From positions 29,648 to 93,647 of the forward strand of contig JAPYMA010001609.1 in NCBI GenBank assembly GCA_035041965.1: a stretch of 64,000 nucleotides of DNA. The letters run 5' to 3'. Each line of letters begins with the position of its first letter. Positions within the stretch are counted from its first letter, which is position 1. This document shows, piece by piece, positions 13,408 to 26,400 of this stretch. This DNA is from Anisakis pegreffii (Eukaryota; Nematoda; Chromadorea; Rhabditida; Anisakidae). Below the pieces are notes generated by a model, which ran no database searches, had not been told where the DNA came from, and worked only from the letters and a program-made list of their open reading frames with translations. The translations under genes and the position numbers were made by a program.

Positions 13408-15654
13408 CTATTGTTCTTTCATGTAACTCGTATCAAAATACAGCAACTGTTTCAAATGCCCTCCTTCAACTGCTCTTGCAATCGCTCTCGCGTAATCGTC
13501 CATTGTACACCGCTCCATCATCGGTGTAGATATCTCTCCTTTAGCGTACAAATCCTGTACAAATTCATGTAGTGTTGAGAATTTTTCACATGCAACAAAT
13601 TTACCGTACACAATCCATTGCAAACGCTTATGCCGAAATTTTTTCTGCAGTTTTTTCTCATCAACAGTTTTACAGAATCAGCTTTTTTGCTGAATATCAG
13701 TTTGAGAGAAAAGTCTGCTCTAAATGCACTTGGTAAACGATTGATGAAATGATAGATTGAAGTGTGGGTTTGAGGATGATTGATGGGAAGGAATTAATTG
13801 AAGTGTGAGAGAGATAGTAATCCCAGATGGAAAAAAAATTCATACTTGAAGATGTCTGTAGGTTTCATCAACTTTCTGTTTATTCTGTGGTATCTCGAGA
13901 TAGTCGAAGAGAGCAAATCCGAACGCTCGCAAATCATTGAACACAAATGATGTGGTTGAGAATTCATGTCGCTTCAGTGACATTCCACCTGAGATTATTA
14001 CAGCGAATGAGTTTGGATCAGCTGTTTTTCAATCTAGATCAGTGAGTTGCTGCACTTTCATTATCTTGAAACGATTGAAAACAGTTGGGTAGATGTAATG
14101 GTAAATTTCGATAACTTAACGATCGCTTATGACACTGAGGAAAATGCTAGATTGCAAGATTGCAAGGCAATGAAATGTTTTGTTCCACTAGAATATGACA
14201 GCGATTTCTTCCATGGAAAAAATATTCATACTTAGAAATCCATTCTGAATAAACGAAATACTGTGCGACTGGAATGTACCATATGTAAGAACCGTAGCAC
14301 TCCTAGCGAGAACCGACGAGATCTTTTGAATCGATGGACCTCCGGTACCATTGAGCGCCAACTTGATGGGAACCTTGAGACTTTTGATTTGTTTTTTGCC
14401 TTCTTTTGCGAATTCGTTATCAGTGAACACGTAGTCTGCACCCAATTCCTTTAACCTTTTCAGCGATGTGGCTGAACGAGGACCGTCCCATACTGTGTTG
14501 ATCGTTTTATAACCCAATGCTGAAGTTTTAACGAGATTGTTCATGAGAGTTGATCATTTTTCATTGATCATTTCTTATGCAAACGCCCACTGAGCAGTAA
14601 TAATTGTGTGCACATTCCGAGAGCTTTCAGCTGAATTTCATAACCGAAAATGGATCATAAACGAAAACATAGCAGAAAGTTTCACAATCAGTGCAATTCG
14701 AATAGACCTTTAGCGATTTGAATAACGTAATGTCCAACTGACGATCCAGCACAGTTTTGGATTACATAATCACCAGGTTTCAAATCCACATAGTATTTCA
14801 TCATTATGTATGCTGTTGCTGGATTGATCAACAACGTTGCTGCTGATTCCTAAAAAATTTTCAAATTTATCAAATTTATTCTTAAAAATTCAACATTTTT
14901 TGACGTTTATGAGAGCGTGACAAATTCAAAGCATTAAACTACCTACAATACTCATACGGTTATCGACTTTCCGAACGTCCTCAGCTTTCCAGAGTCCATA
15001 ATTTGCCCACACTGGATCTCTGAGATACATGGGTATGACTTTGTCGCCGACCGATAGCCCTTTTACGCCTGATCCAACCTGAAATACCAAAAACACGAGT
15101 CTAAAACATTAAGGATATCATGACGGATGTCGTCATTTTTTCAGGTCATCGTTATGACCTGGAGGAGTTGAGAGGAAAATGTGGTTTGAGTGAGCTGATT
15201 CAATGAAGCTGCTCAGATATTCCATTAACTCCAGCATCAGCCCTTGGTGAAGTCTGCAAAAGTGGAATACCTTATCGATTATGCCAACTGCCTCCGATCC
15301 GCCAATGCATGGAAACTGCGCTTTATGAGCTGGATACGAACCACTGATCTTGTTCAAATCAAGCGGATCCACTGGCGAAGCGATCCACTTGACAATGACC
15401 TGTCCCACTCCTGGAGCACTCGGCATCGCATTTTCTGCTAATTTTAGCACCTGAATGTCACAACTTTGTTTTATGAACAGTGAATTTGAGGTGTTCACTC
15501 ATTTCAGATTGCAAACCACAATAGTCGTTCCTAGCAAGAAATGGTCAACGGGGTGAATGGTGATACTTCATAAGAAAACGACGCAAATTGAGAAAAAGTT
15601 CACCTTGGTTGGGTCACCAAATTTCAAGTATTGTAGCACCCTGTTGACGGACAT
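13408..15654 (-). CDS. mecr: trans-2-enoyl-CoA reductase, MECR family, copy C
   Basis: Exons in transcript order: 15654-15604, 15450-15271, 15078-14947, 14849-14708, 14519-14280, 13988-13846, 13554-13408. Phases and exon lengths equal those of copy B, and the product is 344 residues. It starts [17 protein letters not shown]. The catalytic-type tyrosine is in SGSYPAHKAQFP, and the cofactor-binding half holds [15 protein letters not shown]. The reading frame runs back only ten codons to a TAA and has no upstream ATG. A TTATTTAG about 50 bases upstream could be a cis or trans splice acceptor. Two AATAAA motifs on the minus strand near 13,315-13,325 lie about 90 bases past the stop and may be the polyadenylation signal. 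Family function as for copies A and B; which copy keeps the mitochondrial housekeeping role is unknown. Confidence 0.95.
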
Positions 15655-18600
15655 CTTTTCCAGCAATACCTTCGACGCTCGATCTTACCCTAAATAAGAG
15701 TCAAACCCGAATCCGTGCTCTTCAGAAGAATGTCCGCGAGAATACAATCAATCCATTAGTATCCACTAGATACCTCTTGTCTCATCAAGGGAAGCACAAT
15801 GTATGTGCTGTATCCTAATGCTTATTTCATACCGATTTCACATCGCACTTGTGACAATAGTTCATCACTGGAACTGGCATTGTGCATGCTCGCGTTCCAG
15901 TTCAAGAGCACTCTGAAGGGACACAATTCAGGCCAACGTTATCACGATGTTGTCCACGATGGAAATAGTTATGTGCCTTTGTTTTGGTAAAATTTCGATT
16001 TCAAAAATGAAAATTTCAGCTTCAAAAATGAAATAACTGGAAATATTGAAAACTGAACAAAAAATTTTCCTCCCGATTCTTATGGTCGAATGTCTAAGAA
16101 ATTCGAAATTTTTCGAAGTCCCGACGAAGTTTGATCATGATCTTCCGCACTATCAAATGAATTCGATTCAACTGCCACAAATCTTGTTTTGTTAAGATCT
16201 GTCTAAATTCAGTTTGTTATTGATGAAGTACAGTTCACATTATGGAATTTTTTCTTGAGAAAGATTATGTTGTTGACCAGCGGGCACTAAGCTGCCAAAT
16301 TATGCTATTCATGTTCCGGTATGAAGTATGTACTGACTTCATTCACGTTACTATTCCAAAACAAAATCATTCTTTTAATATAAGTGATTCCTCCCCAAAT
16401 ACCCGGGTAGACTTTCGAACACTATTGATTCCAACTGAATAGCAGCAAAGCAAATAGGTTCAGTTGAAACACATCCTATTGCTAGCACCATAGTAATCCG
16501 CCGTTTCATCATCATATCGTCATTGCGTTTTGAAAAAAACCAGATATTACATATATTATCTAAGCGAACACTACAACATTGACTAATCCTATCGATTTTT
16601 CTTGCTAGCTACATAGGATAAGTGCGCTTTCACAAACGAACGTTCATCTGTTATGATTTGTGAGAGCGAAAATTCGATTCATGATATAAAAATTTTATTC
16701 GAATTGAAATGAAGTCTTAGAATGAACAAGAATCAAACAAAACGAAACTTTCTTCAAGGCGTTACATTGATCAATAGGAGGAAGGAAGGAAGTATAGATT
16801 ATAAATGAATGATGAGAAATGTTTGCTGAAAGCGTTCGTTATTTATGTAGGAACGAAGCAGCAATGGAACACCGGCAGCAGCAACGAAGAAAAACTTCCT
16901 TTATATACGAACAAGTCTGATGCTAGACAGCAACACTCACTCCAATTTCAAAACTCAATTCATTCATTTCAAAACGAACTCATTTGCTAAAGGATAACGC
17001 TGAAACAAGACCAGTAGTTGTTTTTGTCTAGCGACTGAGACAGACAACTGCGAAAAGTGCTAAACCAAATTATGTTATAGCCTAAAACAGTTGAAATTCA
17101 TAGATCAGCGGATTTCTAACTATGATCAGACAAAAATGAAAGTGGAGTTCATTTCGGGAACATTCTCGGATAAATTGAAGCAGATTATGTTTCAAACAAA
17201 CAACTGGTATTATAAAGAGCGACCAGCAAACTTATCAAGTGCTATGGAAAAGTTAACGTTGAGTACTTTGTTGTCTTTTTTACATTTTTTTGGAAGGATG
17301 TGTTCTTGTGAAGCTGGAAAGACCCGAACTCAACATGCAGAAATGTTTGCAGAGATTAATGATGATAATCTTACGTAGTTATTCTAATCAAAAAACGATG
17401 GGCATGCACAATGACTTTCACGTTGATCTCATCAGATATTCTAAAGATTCTAAAAAAATCAACTAACTCAACGAATTTGTTTTCATTCATTAGGTGTTTA
17501 ATTCTGCAACTTGCTCACCCAATACATATTGATTCCAGCTTCAAGGAGTTTCACTAGTTTTCAAATTTCATCCTAACATTTGTAACGGCAACAGTCACCG
17601 TTATTTGCTGTGGTAATCATGATGATATTCGTTCAACTGACTGCGTTTGATACCTTCACATCTAAATCCATGTTAATTGTTTTTGTTAAACACCATGAAT
17701 ATTCATGATTATAATCTTGTGAGAATAAATATATTCAGTAGGCGTTTACGAGAAAACCAACTGCTTCGGATTCTATCGAAAAGCGCACAGAAGATTATGT
17801 TTAATTGACAATTGACTGCCGTCACAACAATTATAGTATAATTCTGTCACGAAAGTGCCCGTTTACTGAATTTAGTAAATCTTCTTTTAGAATTCTGACT
17901 TAAAGATGATGTGAAATTCACCGAATGGGATAACAAGAAATATTCACGTTGCAATGACTTTCGAGAGGCAATTATTGCGAAGAATAATCCACGTGGATGA
18001 ATGTAATCATTATCGGACACCATACGCAAGCTGATCAAGCTAGCAATTTTTTAAGTGTTCTAGTTTTCGACGGTCTTTCCTTCGAATTTCAAAATATTTT
18101 AACAGTTGTCTTGTCGCTCTCTTAGAATGCGATCGGCTGACTCGTATCGGTCATGACTGGTGCCCGTTAATTATATGTTCTTGAATCACCTCATCATTTG
18201 GCAACACCAATAACTGCGTCGCAATTTGTCCAACATTCCGTTTCTATGTAAAAAGCGACTGATTTTGCGATGTCTGGTGCTGGCGAAGTTGAAGATTGTT
18301 TCACTAGAGACAACGGTGAACGTTGCATTAGAGGTGAACGATTTCGTTATGCTCAATCTAGCGTACGCAGCATCATTCCATGCTAAATTCATCTTCTTTC
18401 TCCAGGGATTGTTTCATTTTCTTGATCCTCGAGTATCTTTATCAATATCTTATCGGGTTCGGGTATCTTATCTCGAGTATTTTATCTGGTTCAAGCATCG
18501 GCAATTCTGCACAGTCCTCTCAATATGCAATCAACCTGTTTCCAGTTCCATTTGAGGTTATGAAGAATTTTACATTGTTATGAGTGCGTATGAAAAAGAA

Positions 18601-19087
18601 TATGAAGTTTTCAAGCTCATGCTTCAAGCCCATAGGCTAAATTGTCATTTATTGAAATTGGCACAAAAAAAAATCAGAAATCCATGTATGCTTGAAGGAA
18701 TATGAAATCAGAGAAGCGTATTCATTTTACAAAAATCAATGACGTTGGTTGCTCAAAAATTCAGACTCTGATAAAAATTGAAGAAATTCTCGCTAAATTC
18801 AATGAATAAATGAACTCACTATTCGATTTTAGCTCTAAGAATATGATTTTGAAAGAGTACGATGGATATGAATACGACACGAATATGATACGTCGGTTTA
18901 CGATGTGAATATCGAAAGGAATATGGAGCGAAGAAGACATAGTAACTCATTTTACGAAGCAGTTTACTCGCGAAAGTCGATTAAGACTTAACTCCTCTGT
19001 TGGCAAATCACGCGAATTAGTAGGTAAAAAACCTTAGATCAAAAATGGCAATGTTCAATGGTGATTAATTTAAGGTAGGTGAGCAGT
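15655..19087. other. 5' flank of copy C and gene-poor spacer
   Basis: 3.4 kb with the presumed copy C promoter at its left end. A plus-strand frame at 17,091-17,378 contains an internal ATG near 17,244 followed by a hydrophobic stretch, but it has no recognised domain and its length is near chance for this base composition. No RNA gene or repeat was recognised. Confidence 0.4.
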
Positions 19088-19563
19088 TTAAGGTTTAGGT
19101 ATGAACACCAGTTGATCGACGATATGACCATACCAATGATGAAAAGCACCAGCGGCTTCGTATAGGCTTGTAAAAATTACATTGGTGATGTGCAATCTGA
19201 TTCGATCGTTGAAAGCCGCTTGATTTACAAAGTTGACTTCGTTCATTACATAATTTTTTATAGTTATGTAATTCACCTTGTAATTATGGTAATAATAATC
19301 CTTTTACGAATATCTCCGGGCTGTGGATCACTTCCTGTAACGCCATTCGTAAGACATTGCATCAAGGTAATCCGGATGTCGTCAGAGTGGAGAAGAGACT
19401 TCTACAAATCCAGTCGGTTTGTTGCTTGCATTGTTTGGCTTCATCTGCATGTGTGTGTGCTTCGTTTGTCCACATTTGGCAACAATCAGATATTCTGAGG
19501 CCACCATCATAGCATTCTGCCACTTACATTTAAACATTCAAAGAACTTAATCTTGTCGTACAT
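19088..19563 (-). CDS. small protein of no recognised family, 3-exon model
   Basis: Model: exons 19563-19528 (ATG, 12 codons, donor GTAAGT), 19401-19308 and 19218-19088 (TAA stop). Phases join correctly at both introns and give 86 residues. The protein starts MYDKIKFFECLN, then carries a polar segment with SLLHSDDIRITLMQCLTNG and a helical C-terminal part around TNVIFTSLYEAAGAFHHWYG. I recognise no domain. It may be only the end of a larger gene, because the 5' part (19,547-19,819) is also open on this strand. Three consistent splice joins in a short stretch are the main argument that it is real; AT-rich DNA can produce such joins by chance. It lies on the same strand as the unknown gene at 21,184-22,442. 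Confidence 0.38.
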
Positions 19564-20751
19564 AATTGACCTTCAGCATGGATTTTCGCATGGACTCAAG
19601 ATTCAACACACACAGCAAAACTTGATAACAACCAAAAATTGGATTCAACATACACCCAACTGCAAGGTATCGCGGGGCGGCATGCATTGAAACTGTAAAA
19701 GCTGCTTTCATGGCGAAGGACCTCGCCGTATGCATGTAAGTAACGACGAAATAGGTTCTTGAGATTCTCATCGAAAACCATTTGGGAAGTAATTCTGGGC
19801 TGACGGTAGTTTTAAACATAACTGGGCAATTGATTGCTTCAGCAGTGACTATGGCAACTAACTAAGATTAAGTGTTCGCCTGAGGGTTCTGTTCAGTTAT
19901 GAAATCCCGCGTGTATCAAAATCGCGAGTGTGCTCAGCTGCTCAATAACAGAATTAACTGCGAGCATATCAAAAGAATGCAACAAGCACATGGTTTCTTC
20001 GGATTGATCGGGCAATTTCAATAATTCTCATTTTTAGAGTGAGTCGCCGACTGTTTGAATACATTTGAATTTATGGATAAACCGACCGCGAACATAACGA
20101 TAAAACCGCCGATTGTTTACAATCCGAAACCCTCATCATTTACTTTGTCTCATGAGGCGCCACAAGAAGTAGTTTTATTACAAAATGTAACCACTCTGGA
20201 ATAAAAATTCTCCATATTTTTTCCTAAACTCAAATAATTCTTCAACAATTTCAACAAATTGCTTTCGCATTCTTCGCATTGCAGTGTCCCTCTTCGCTCT
20301 TCACTCTGCGTATTTCTTCATTTATGTTGCTGAAGATCTTGCATGTGATTCAATAATTTTTTTAAAACAAGCGACGACTATCGTTTGAATAATCCATTTA
20401 TATTGTGCTGATGACTTTGAGTACGGCTATAACCCTGTCTTAAACTGCTCCAAGTTCATAGGAATTATTATAATTCATCTAGTGATGATTTTCGTACATT
20501 TATCAGACGAAGCATTTCAGTAGAACAGTTTCGTCACTCCCATATAATTGAATGTCATTCAGCACGAGAGAATTTCCATTTTTGTTGATCAGCGATCAAA
20601 AAAGTGCCCTCTAATGATGTGCTGCTTTCACTGCGAATCCTTTTTTGTGATGCAATTAACACATGTATGTGTGCAATGATAAAACCTGAGTGTGCAGTTC
20701 TGATGCTATTCGATAATAACATCACGATGCAAGCTTGAGACATCAAAGATT

Positions 20752-20979
20752 TTACTCAGTTGTTTCGTGACAGACTTCTGCGAATGCAGGTGCCCTTAAA
20801 ACATTTTTAATCATTGCTTTGAGGAGTGTATATCTGGGCACCATCGGAAGGAATCTTGAGGCACGATAATCAGAATACAAATTCTTCACTATTTTTCTTA
20901 AACTTAAATACTTTTTAATTAATTTGTACAAATCCAAATACATTCGATCACATTCTTTTCGCAGCTCAGCGGTTGACAT
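20752..20979 (-). CDS. hypothetical 75-residue single-exon protein
   Basis: An uninterrupted frame from ATG to TAA, starting MSTAELRKECDRMYLDLYK. It is rich in Lys, Arg, Leu and Tyr and probably mostly helical, with no signal peptide or membrane segment. A shorter frame of similar flavour sits on the same strand near 20,170-20,270 (MRRMRKQFVEIVEELFEFRK), which might be a decayed relative. No family is recognised. The length alone is not significant in this composition, so the charged, helix-like content and the position between two candidate genes are the only support. Confidence 0.25.
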   Translation of the reverse strand: MSTAELRKECDRMYLDLYKLIKKYLSLRKIVKNLYSDYRASRFLPMVPRYTLLKAMIKNVLRAPAFAEVCHETTE

Positions 20980-21183
20980 TTCTGCAAATTAATCAATTGT
21001 TCGCTATTCAAAGTTAATACCCAATACCCAAATTTGTGCTAGTCAGATAATCCCATTTTCAAATGCTGTGGTATTGAACATCGTATTGTGTCAGTTGACA
21101 TCATCCATTAAGATAGGCTCAAAATCCTTCTCAAAAAAATATTCCATTTTAATAAAGGATCAGTTGTTGATCTTTGCATCCAG

Positions 21184-22442
21184 TCAAATATCATTAAACA
21201 AACTTTTTATAGAGTCAAAGAGAGTCGCGTCCCTGGTTTTATCCACATTAAATGTCGCACTCAACAAACCAGCGATACCGGTTCGTTGTGGAGCTGACTT
21301 TACATCGTCCAATATTTCCATCACCCTTCAACAACACAAAATCCTCGCTCTGCACGAATACTTATGAATTTTCAAACAAAATGACTCGAAACATTTCCAC
21401 ACGTTACTCTACTGTTGATCCTTATTGATGAGTTTTTTTTTGCAAAGTGCACCCGAATAAATTCATTCTTCGGATCAAAAAAATGTGCAAATGGAGCAAT
21501 TTGTCTCCACGAACGATTCACTGATGCGTAAATTGGCTTACCGTATAACATAGTCGGTGGCCGGTTCGGATGCACCCGGTCCTGGTATGTCAAGTAGTTG
21601 CCAATACTGTTTTTCCAATATTGTTACCTGAAATCAAATTTCTAAACAGCTGATGATCGCATCCTTTGATTAAGCGATGAACAGGTACCATCACAGCCGA
21701 CAACCACTATGATTGCATTTTTTGCGTTAATTTTGCGGACCTGCGATAGCAAAAATGATGATTAGTAAATAAATGAACAAGAAATTCGCGAAACTATCAA
21801 TAACTCAATGAATCATTAGTTGAAATAAACTGTACTCTAAATGTTGCTTGACGAAATTGCATGCATCATATCAAGGTGATCGGATGCTGATTTCAGTGCT
21901 TACATCAGTCTCCTTTTGAGTGAAGAAAGTAAATGCGAATCGAAAATCTCTTTTGCCGCAAAGAATATTTCCCGCATAATTATTCAAACGATTCACTGAT
22001 CGCTAGATATCAGTTCATGATCAATTGTTCACCGAGTGCCGTACAACTTCGTCAGCTTGCTTAATTGGCACGATTATGACTGATGTAACCATGAGTAATT
22101 GATTAACCATAAATATGAGCAAACCATAGCATACGATTCGAATAGCTTAAGAAGATGAATTAAGTGGCGTTAGCGAACCTCATGGATCATACTTTGCATT
22201 CGCATATACCTCGCAAACATGTTGTTCTCCTTGGACTGAGAATACTCAGTTTGCATCTTCTTGAGCGCATTCTTAATACGTCTGTATGGTTCGAGAACTC
22301 GTTGTCTTAATCGATGCTGTTTATAGACTGTGTTGAGCAGATGGTCTCGACTGGAACCTGGAAATCAACCTGGTTGTAATGGCTTGATGTTCGCAGGGCT
22401 TGAAACAATACGGTCATTGAATTTGAGATATCTCATCATCAT
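21184..22442 (-). CDS. unrecognised gene, 5-exon model, about 156 residues
   Basis: Exons in transcript order: 22442-22412 (starts MMMRYLKFND), 22357-22179, 21740 to about 21,708, 21627-21542 (donor GTAAGC) and 21325-21184 (TGA). All phases agree; the one uncertain point is the donor of exon 3 (21,708 or 21,705). Exon 2 encodes a charged helix with coiled-coil character containing VYKQHRLRQRVLEPYRRIKN and FARYMRMQSMIHE. Exon 4 holds KQYWQLLDIPGPGASEPATD and exon 5 holds MEILDDVKSAPQRTGIAGLL. No signal peptide is evident. I do not recognise the family. A segment like FARYMRMQ loosely recalls the GET1/WRB coiled coil, but the expected membrane segments are absent, so I do not propose it. The frame stays open a little upstream of the ATG, so an extra 5' exon is possible. 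Confidence 0.5.
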
Positions 22443-22691
22443 TTCAGCGAATGGATTGTGCTTCGACTCAATGCACAGTATATCAGGCAGTTTTTGGTTT
22501 TATTCTGATGAGCAAAAATCAACGAAACACATTTATTCGATAGGGCACCAGGATTAACGTTCATAAATGTGGCATTATACGTCCGAATATGTCTCAGTTT
22601 TTTCTTATTATCCTCCGAATAGACAACCATTTAGACAATGCAGTTTGGATAGAGCAAAAGGTAGTGGATCAAAAAGCAATCAACACAGGTT

Positions 22692-23429
22692 ATGCATTCA
22701 ATAGAACTGAGATTATTATTGAATCCCTCAGATGAAAAAAATCTCGCAGTTGCACTACTCGAAGATATTAACAATGCAAGTGTTCAATGTGTCCAGTCAC
22801 ATGCTTTGTTGAATATCTGTATTTTTTTTGTAAGACCGGTAGGATCATAAGAATTCAATGCAATTCGCTAAGAAAACAATCGTTTGTGACAGACTGCTTT
22901 TTTTGAATTTCGCCGTGGTAATGATTGTTTGCGCATTGTTGTTTACTCTCATCGAGGAAGCTGAACGTCGTCTGAAGACGTCCAGTGAAACATTTCATAA
23001 AAACATAAATTTTTTTTCCATATTTCGAAAAGAAACACCACAAAAAAATTATTCGGCGTGTTCAAACAACGAATCAGCTCTCGGAGATATTCAGTGTCGA
23101 AGTATTGTTGAACTTACTTCCTGGTGATGCGCACGGTGATTGTGATCCTCCATCGCTTGCCAACGAAAACAACACGTTAAACATTGCACCTTAAATCGAA
23201 CATATCATTGATTTTCTTCAAAAAATTCGTGGAAATTATCGTGAATCAGAAAGTGAACTGCATACATTTGATGGCGCTAGAACATGAAAATATAGTTTTT
23301 GAGTTAACTTCCGAAAAGTTTGGTAATTTAGTGCATCTGACATTGATAGGTGACAGCATGTGGGCAATGAGCACTCAAATTGATCAATTTTTCTATGAAT
23401 GTGGTCGAGTTGTCTACGCTGAACATTAG
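22692..23429 (+). other. coding-like patch on the plus strand, no resolved model
   Basis: Several plus-strand frames here look protein-like: 22,692 onward (MHSIELRLLLNPSDEKNLAV), 22,858-23,127 (one membrane segment around LLFLNFAVVMIVCALLFTLI), about 23,080-23,150 (LLNLLPGDAHGDCDPPSLAN) and 23,270-23,429 (ends MSTQIDQFFYECGRVVYAEH). They do not join through consistent splice sites, and stops interrupt them. This could be a decayed gene, a gene whose exons I cannot resolve, or chance. It would be divergent from the gene at 21,184-22,442, with about 250 bases between starts. Confidence 0.15.
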
Positions 23430-26400
23430 AACATTCATCCTGTTCCACTGTTTATAAGAGGAAATGTGAAACATAATCCTAGATTATTGCTACTTTGAGG
23501 AACACGCTGATTAACCAAAATAATTAGCCTTTAAAGGACATGCATATATGCCCTTCATTCATCATATTAAAATATCAGTTGAAGCATCAAAAATCTTGTG
23601 CGCTATTTTGCCACCATCAAATCAATGTGGATTTACTTATAGAGAGCAAATTCTTGGTAGAACATTAATCTTTGCATACAGATCACTACTTGTTACATTT
23701 CAAGCACAGTTAAGATGGTTCAATGATTGTAGAGTGAAAACAATGATTGACACACAAAATTCACTACAAAGGACGGTGATGATGAGCGTCGTCGTCTAAG
23801 ACAAAACTTTCAAAAAATTTCACAAATGCCCCCCCCCCGCTATCGTCATTCAGCACTAATTGACTACGAACATTTGATGATATGTTTTAGATATCTTCAT
23901 AATGACAGATAAATGTGTGTAGTGAGCGCTCAAATAATGAATTTCAGACACTTTATGCGTGCATTTAAAAAATGCTAAAAATAAAACTTTCTTCTATATG
24001 CATGTGCTCAACAGAGTTCATCATGCTTCATTCTTGATTCTTCTCATAGAAAACGAAACGCAAATTGACTCGCAGAAATTGATCCAACAAGCGCACTTGA
24101 ATAAAAATACGTTGATTGTTATGCAAGCACTGGATTAATATGCGCCTTCCGCTTGCCAACTGCAATTAATGACTAAACACGGATATATTCGCAGAACCGC
24201 ACTCAGTTAAGGTTTACTGCAACTGTGCTGACTGGCGGCGATTCTTTAACACTTTGAAAGTGTGCTCTATTTGAATTTTATTGCGTTCAGCAAATTGTTG
24301 CATCGAAATTTGAAAGAGTGTCAAAATGAAGACGCATCTAAAAGGACGCATTCACGAAATGCACATTCGTAGAATGACCGAGATTGGTGAGGTGATATGA
24401 ACAAATAGAGTGATAACAATAGGTCCCTTAAGCAATAAGTACACCACGAAAATTTCGGCAGTTCCGAAAATGTAATCACTCATTTGAAAGCAATTATGAT
24501 TGATGATCTGATAAGGATTTGCGTTAGAAGGAGTTGTTTGATCGGCAAAGTGGAGTAAACAAGAAACATCAACGGGATCAATTTGTTTCCAATATCAGAG
24601 GCATTCTGGAGCGATAGAATGCAATCGAATACATTGAAAATTTTTTTCAAACGATTAATGACGCACTGTTTCTCTCCACGTGCAATGTTTGCATTTCAGA
24701 ATCCTCCTCCCATATCCAAACGATGCGCAAATCAGGGATTTGCGTGCAATGAGTGATTACATTAAAAATCTGAATCGAGCCAGCCATTTATACTCGATTA
24801 AGGCAGCAAGCAAACAAAAACGACTCAACGGTGACTGCTCTAATCATGCATGAGCAAGCGAAATATTTGTGAAATTTGTTTTATTGCTATTCTACTAAAC
24901 ATTCTGCTTTTCGCCTGGTTTTAGTCGTCAACGAAGGTTCTGCAAGTATCACCAAATACGTCAATTGCCAATGAAGGCTACGACATTTATCGAGTGCTAA
25001 TACAGCTAATGCAGAAACATTTCAGGAAATTTCATATCCTGGTCAAACTTTCAGCAGTGATAAGATCAAAGTTCCATTATCGACAAACGGTGATATCATC
25101 AGTCTCAAAAAGCAGCAGCAGCAGATGTTTCCGCATTGCCCGGTTTGACTTACACGAAACTTTTAATAACTTGCTAATAAGTTTGAAAAGCACATTGCCA
25201 AGAAATGCCAGTGGAGCGAAATAATTTTACTTGACAGCTGCAGTCTATCTGAATGGCTGCTTGGTGTAAGGGTTTGCTAGACTCACCTATCAGCCTGATT
25301 AACGTGCTACGCATGTCTAAGGCTCACAAAAGTCAGCGTAACAAATGATCTTCGCCAAGCGAACATTTCCATGATTAAAAACAAAGTCAAACCTGGCAAG
25401 GTTGAGATGTTGGGGGATAGATGGTAAATTTATGAATAGTTAAAATATTGAATGAGTGCGAATTGCGTACAAACCTTTTTCATTTTGTCGAAGCATGGAA
25501 AGATTCATAATGATGATTGGAATGCTGATGACAATGATGAGTTATGGCTGTGGGGAATAGTTGTCATGGACAAGTCACCTAACGGCTGATACTTGTTTAA
25601 TTGAATAAACCAATGACGAAATGGCCTACTTTAACAAGGTTGAACTGCATTTCGTTTGATTTGCACTTCATCAAAAACTACTATATGGCAACCAATCAAC
25701 GCACTTCCAGTGAAAGCGAGTGACACATTATGTGGCAACGCTCTGAAGTCTGTTTTTGAAGCTTTCAAATGTTTCCATATTAGAAAATCTCCGTTTTGCT
25801 CTCTCACCACCTGCTGTGCTAATTTCGTTGAATGACCAACCAGAAGTGTTCGCACTTAGAAATGAACACAATCGAGAAATCATCATCTTTTTGGTGAAGG
25901 AAAATGCACAGGTGTTAAGTCTCTAGATTCAAATCCCAAGTTTTAGTCACGCTTTGCAGAATGAATAGAGATCACTGACAGGTGCAACAGGTTAATAAAA
26001 CATTAACATCAACCATAAAACAATAACAAATACGCTTACGACTACACATCAGCTTAGAAGCAGCCGGTAATTAAGTTTTCATCAAATGGTTCTTTGATTT
26101 ACGTGAATTTTAGCCAGCTGGGGGATTAGTTCGTTGAGCAAACAGGCTTCAAAAAGAATCGTTAATTGAAACGCCGAATGCCGAAAGCGTCCAACATCAA
26201 CGTTGATGAGCAATACACAAGTTGTTTCCACACTGTGGCTATCGTGTCGCTTTAGATCGCAAAACAAGAATGGTTCCACGAATGGAATCCCTCTCATACA
26301 TTACCGAAATTACTTTTGCAGCGAAACAAATTTCAAAGTAAGATTTTCAAGGAGTGATCGTAGTTTAACGTATATTCCTCACTTTCACTATTACTCTTCA

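Noticed and set aside
21370..21740. Rho/Rac-like small GTPase fragment
   Set aside because: One choice of splice sites gives a P-loop-like GCDGNNIGKT and a later DR...PT pattern, but it needs a frameshift. The alternative with a GTAAGC donor stays in frame through the next exon, so the GTPase reading is probably chance.
23184..23429. GPI ethanolamine phosphate transferase remnant
   Set aside because: A LIGDSMW-like string loosely recalls the GDDTW motif of that family, but the flanking conserved residues are absent.
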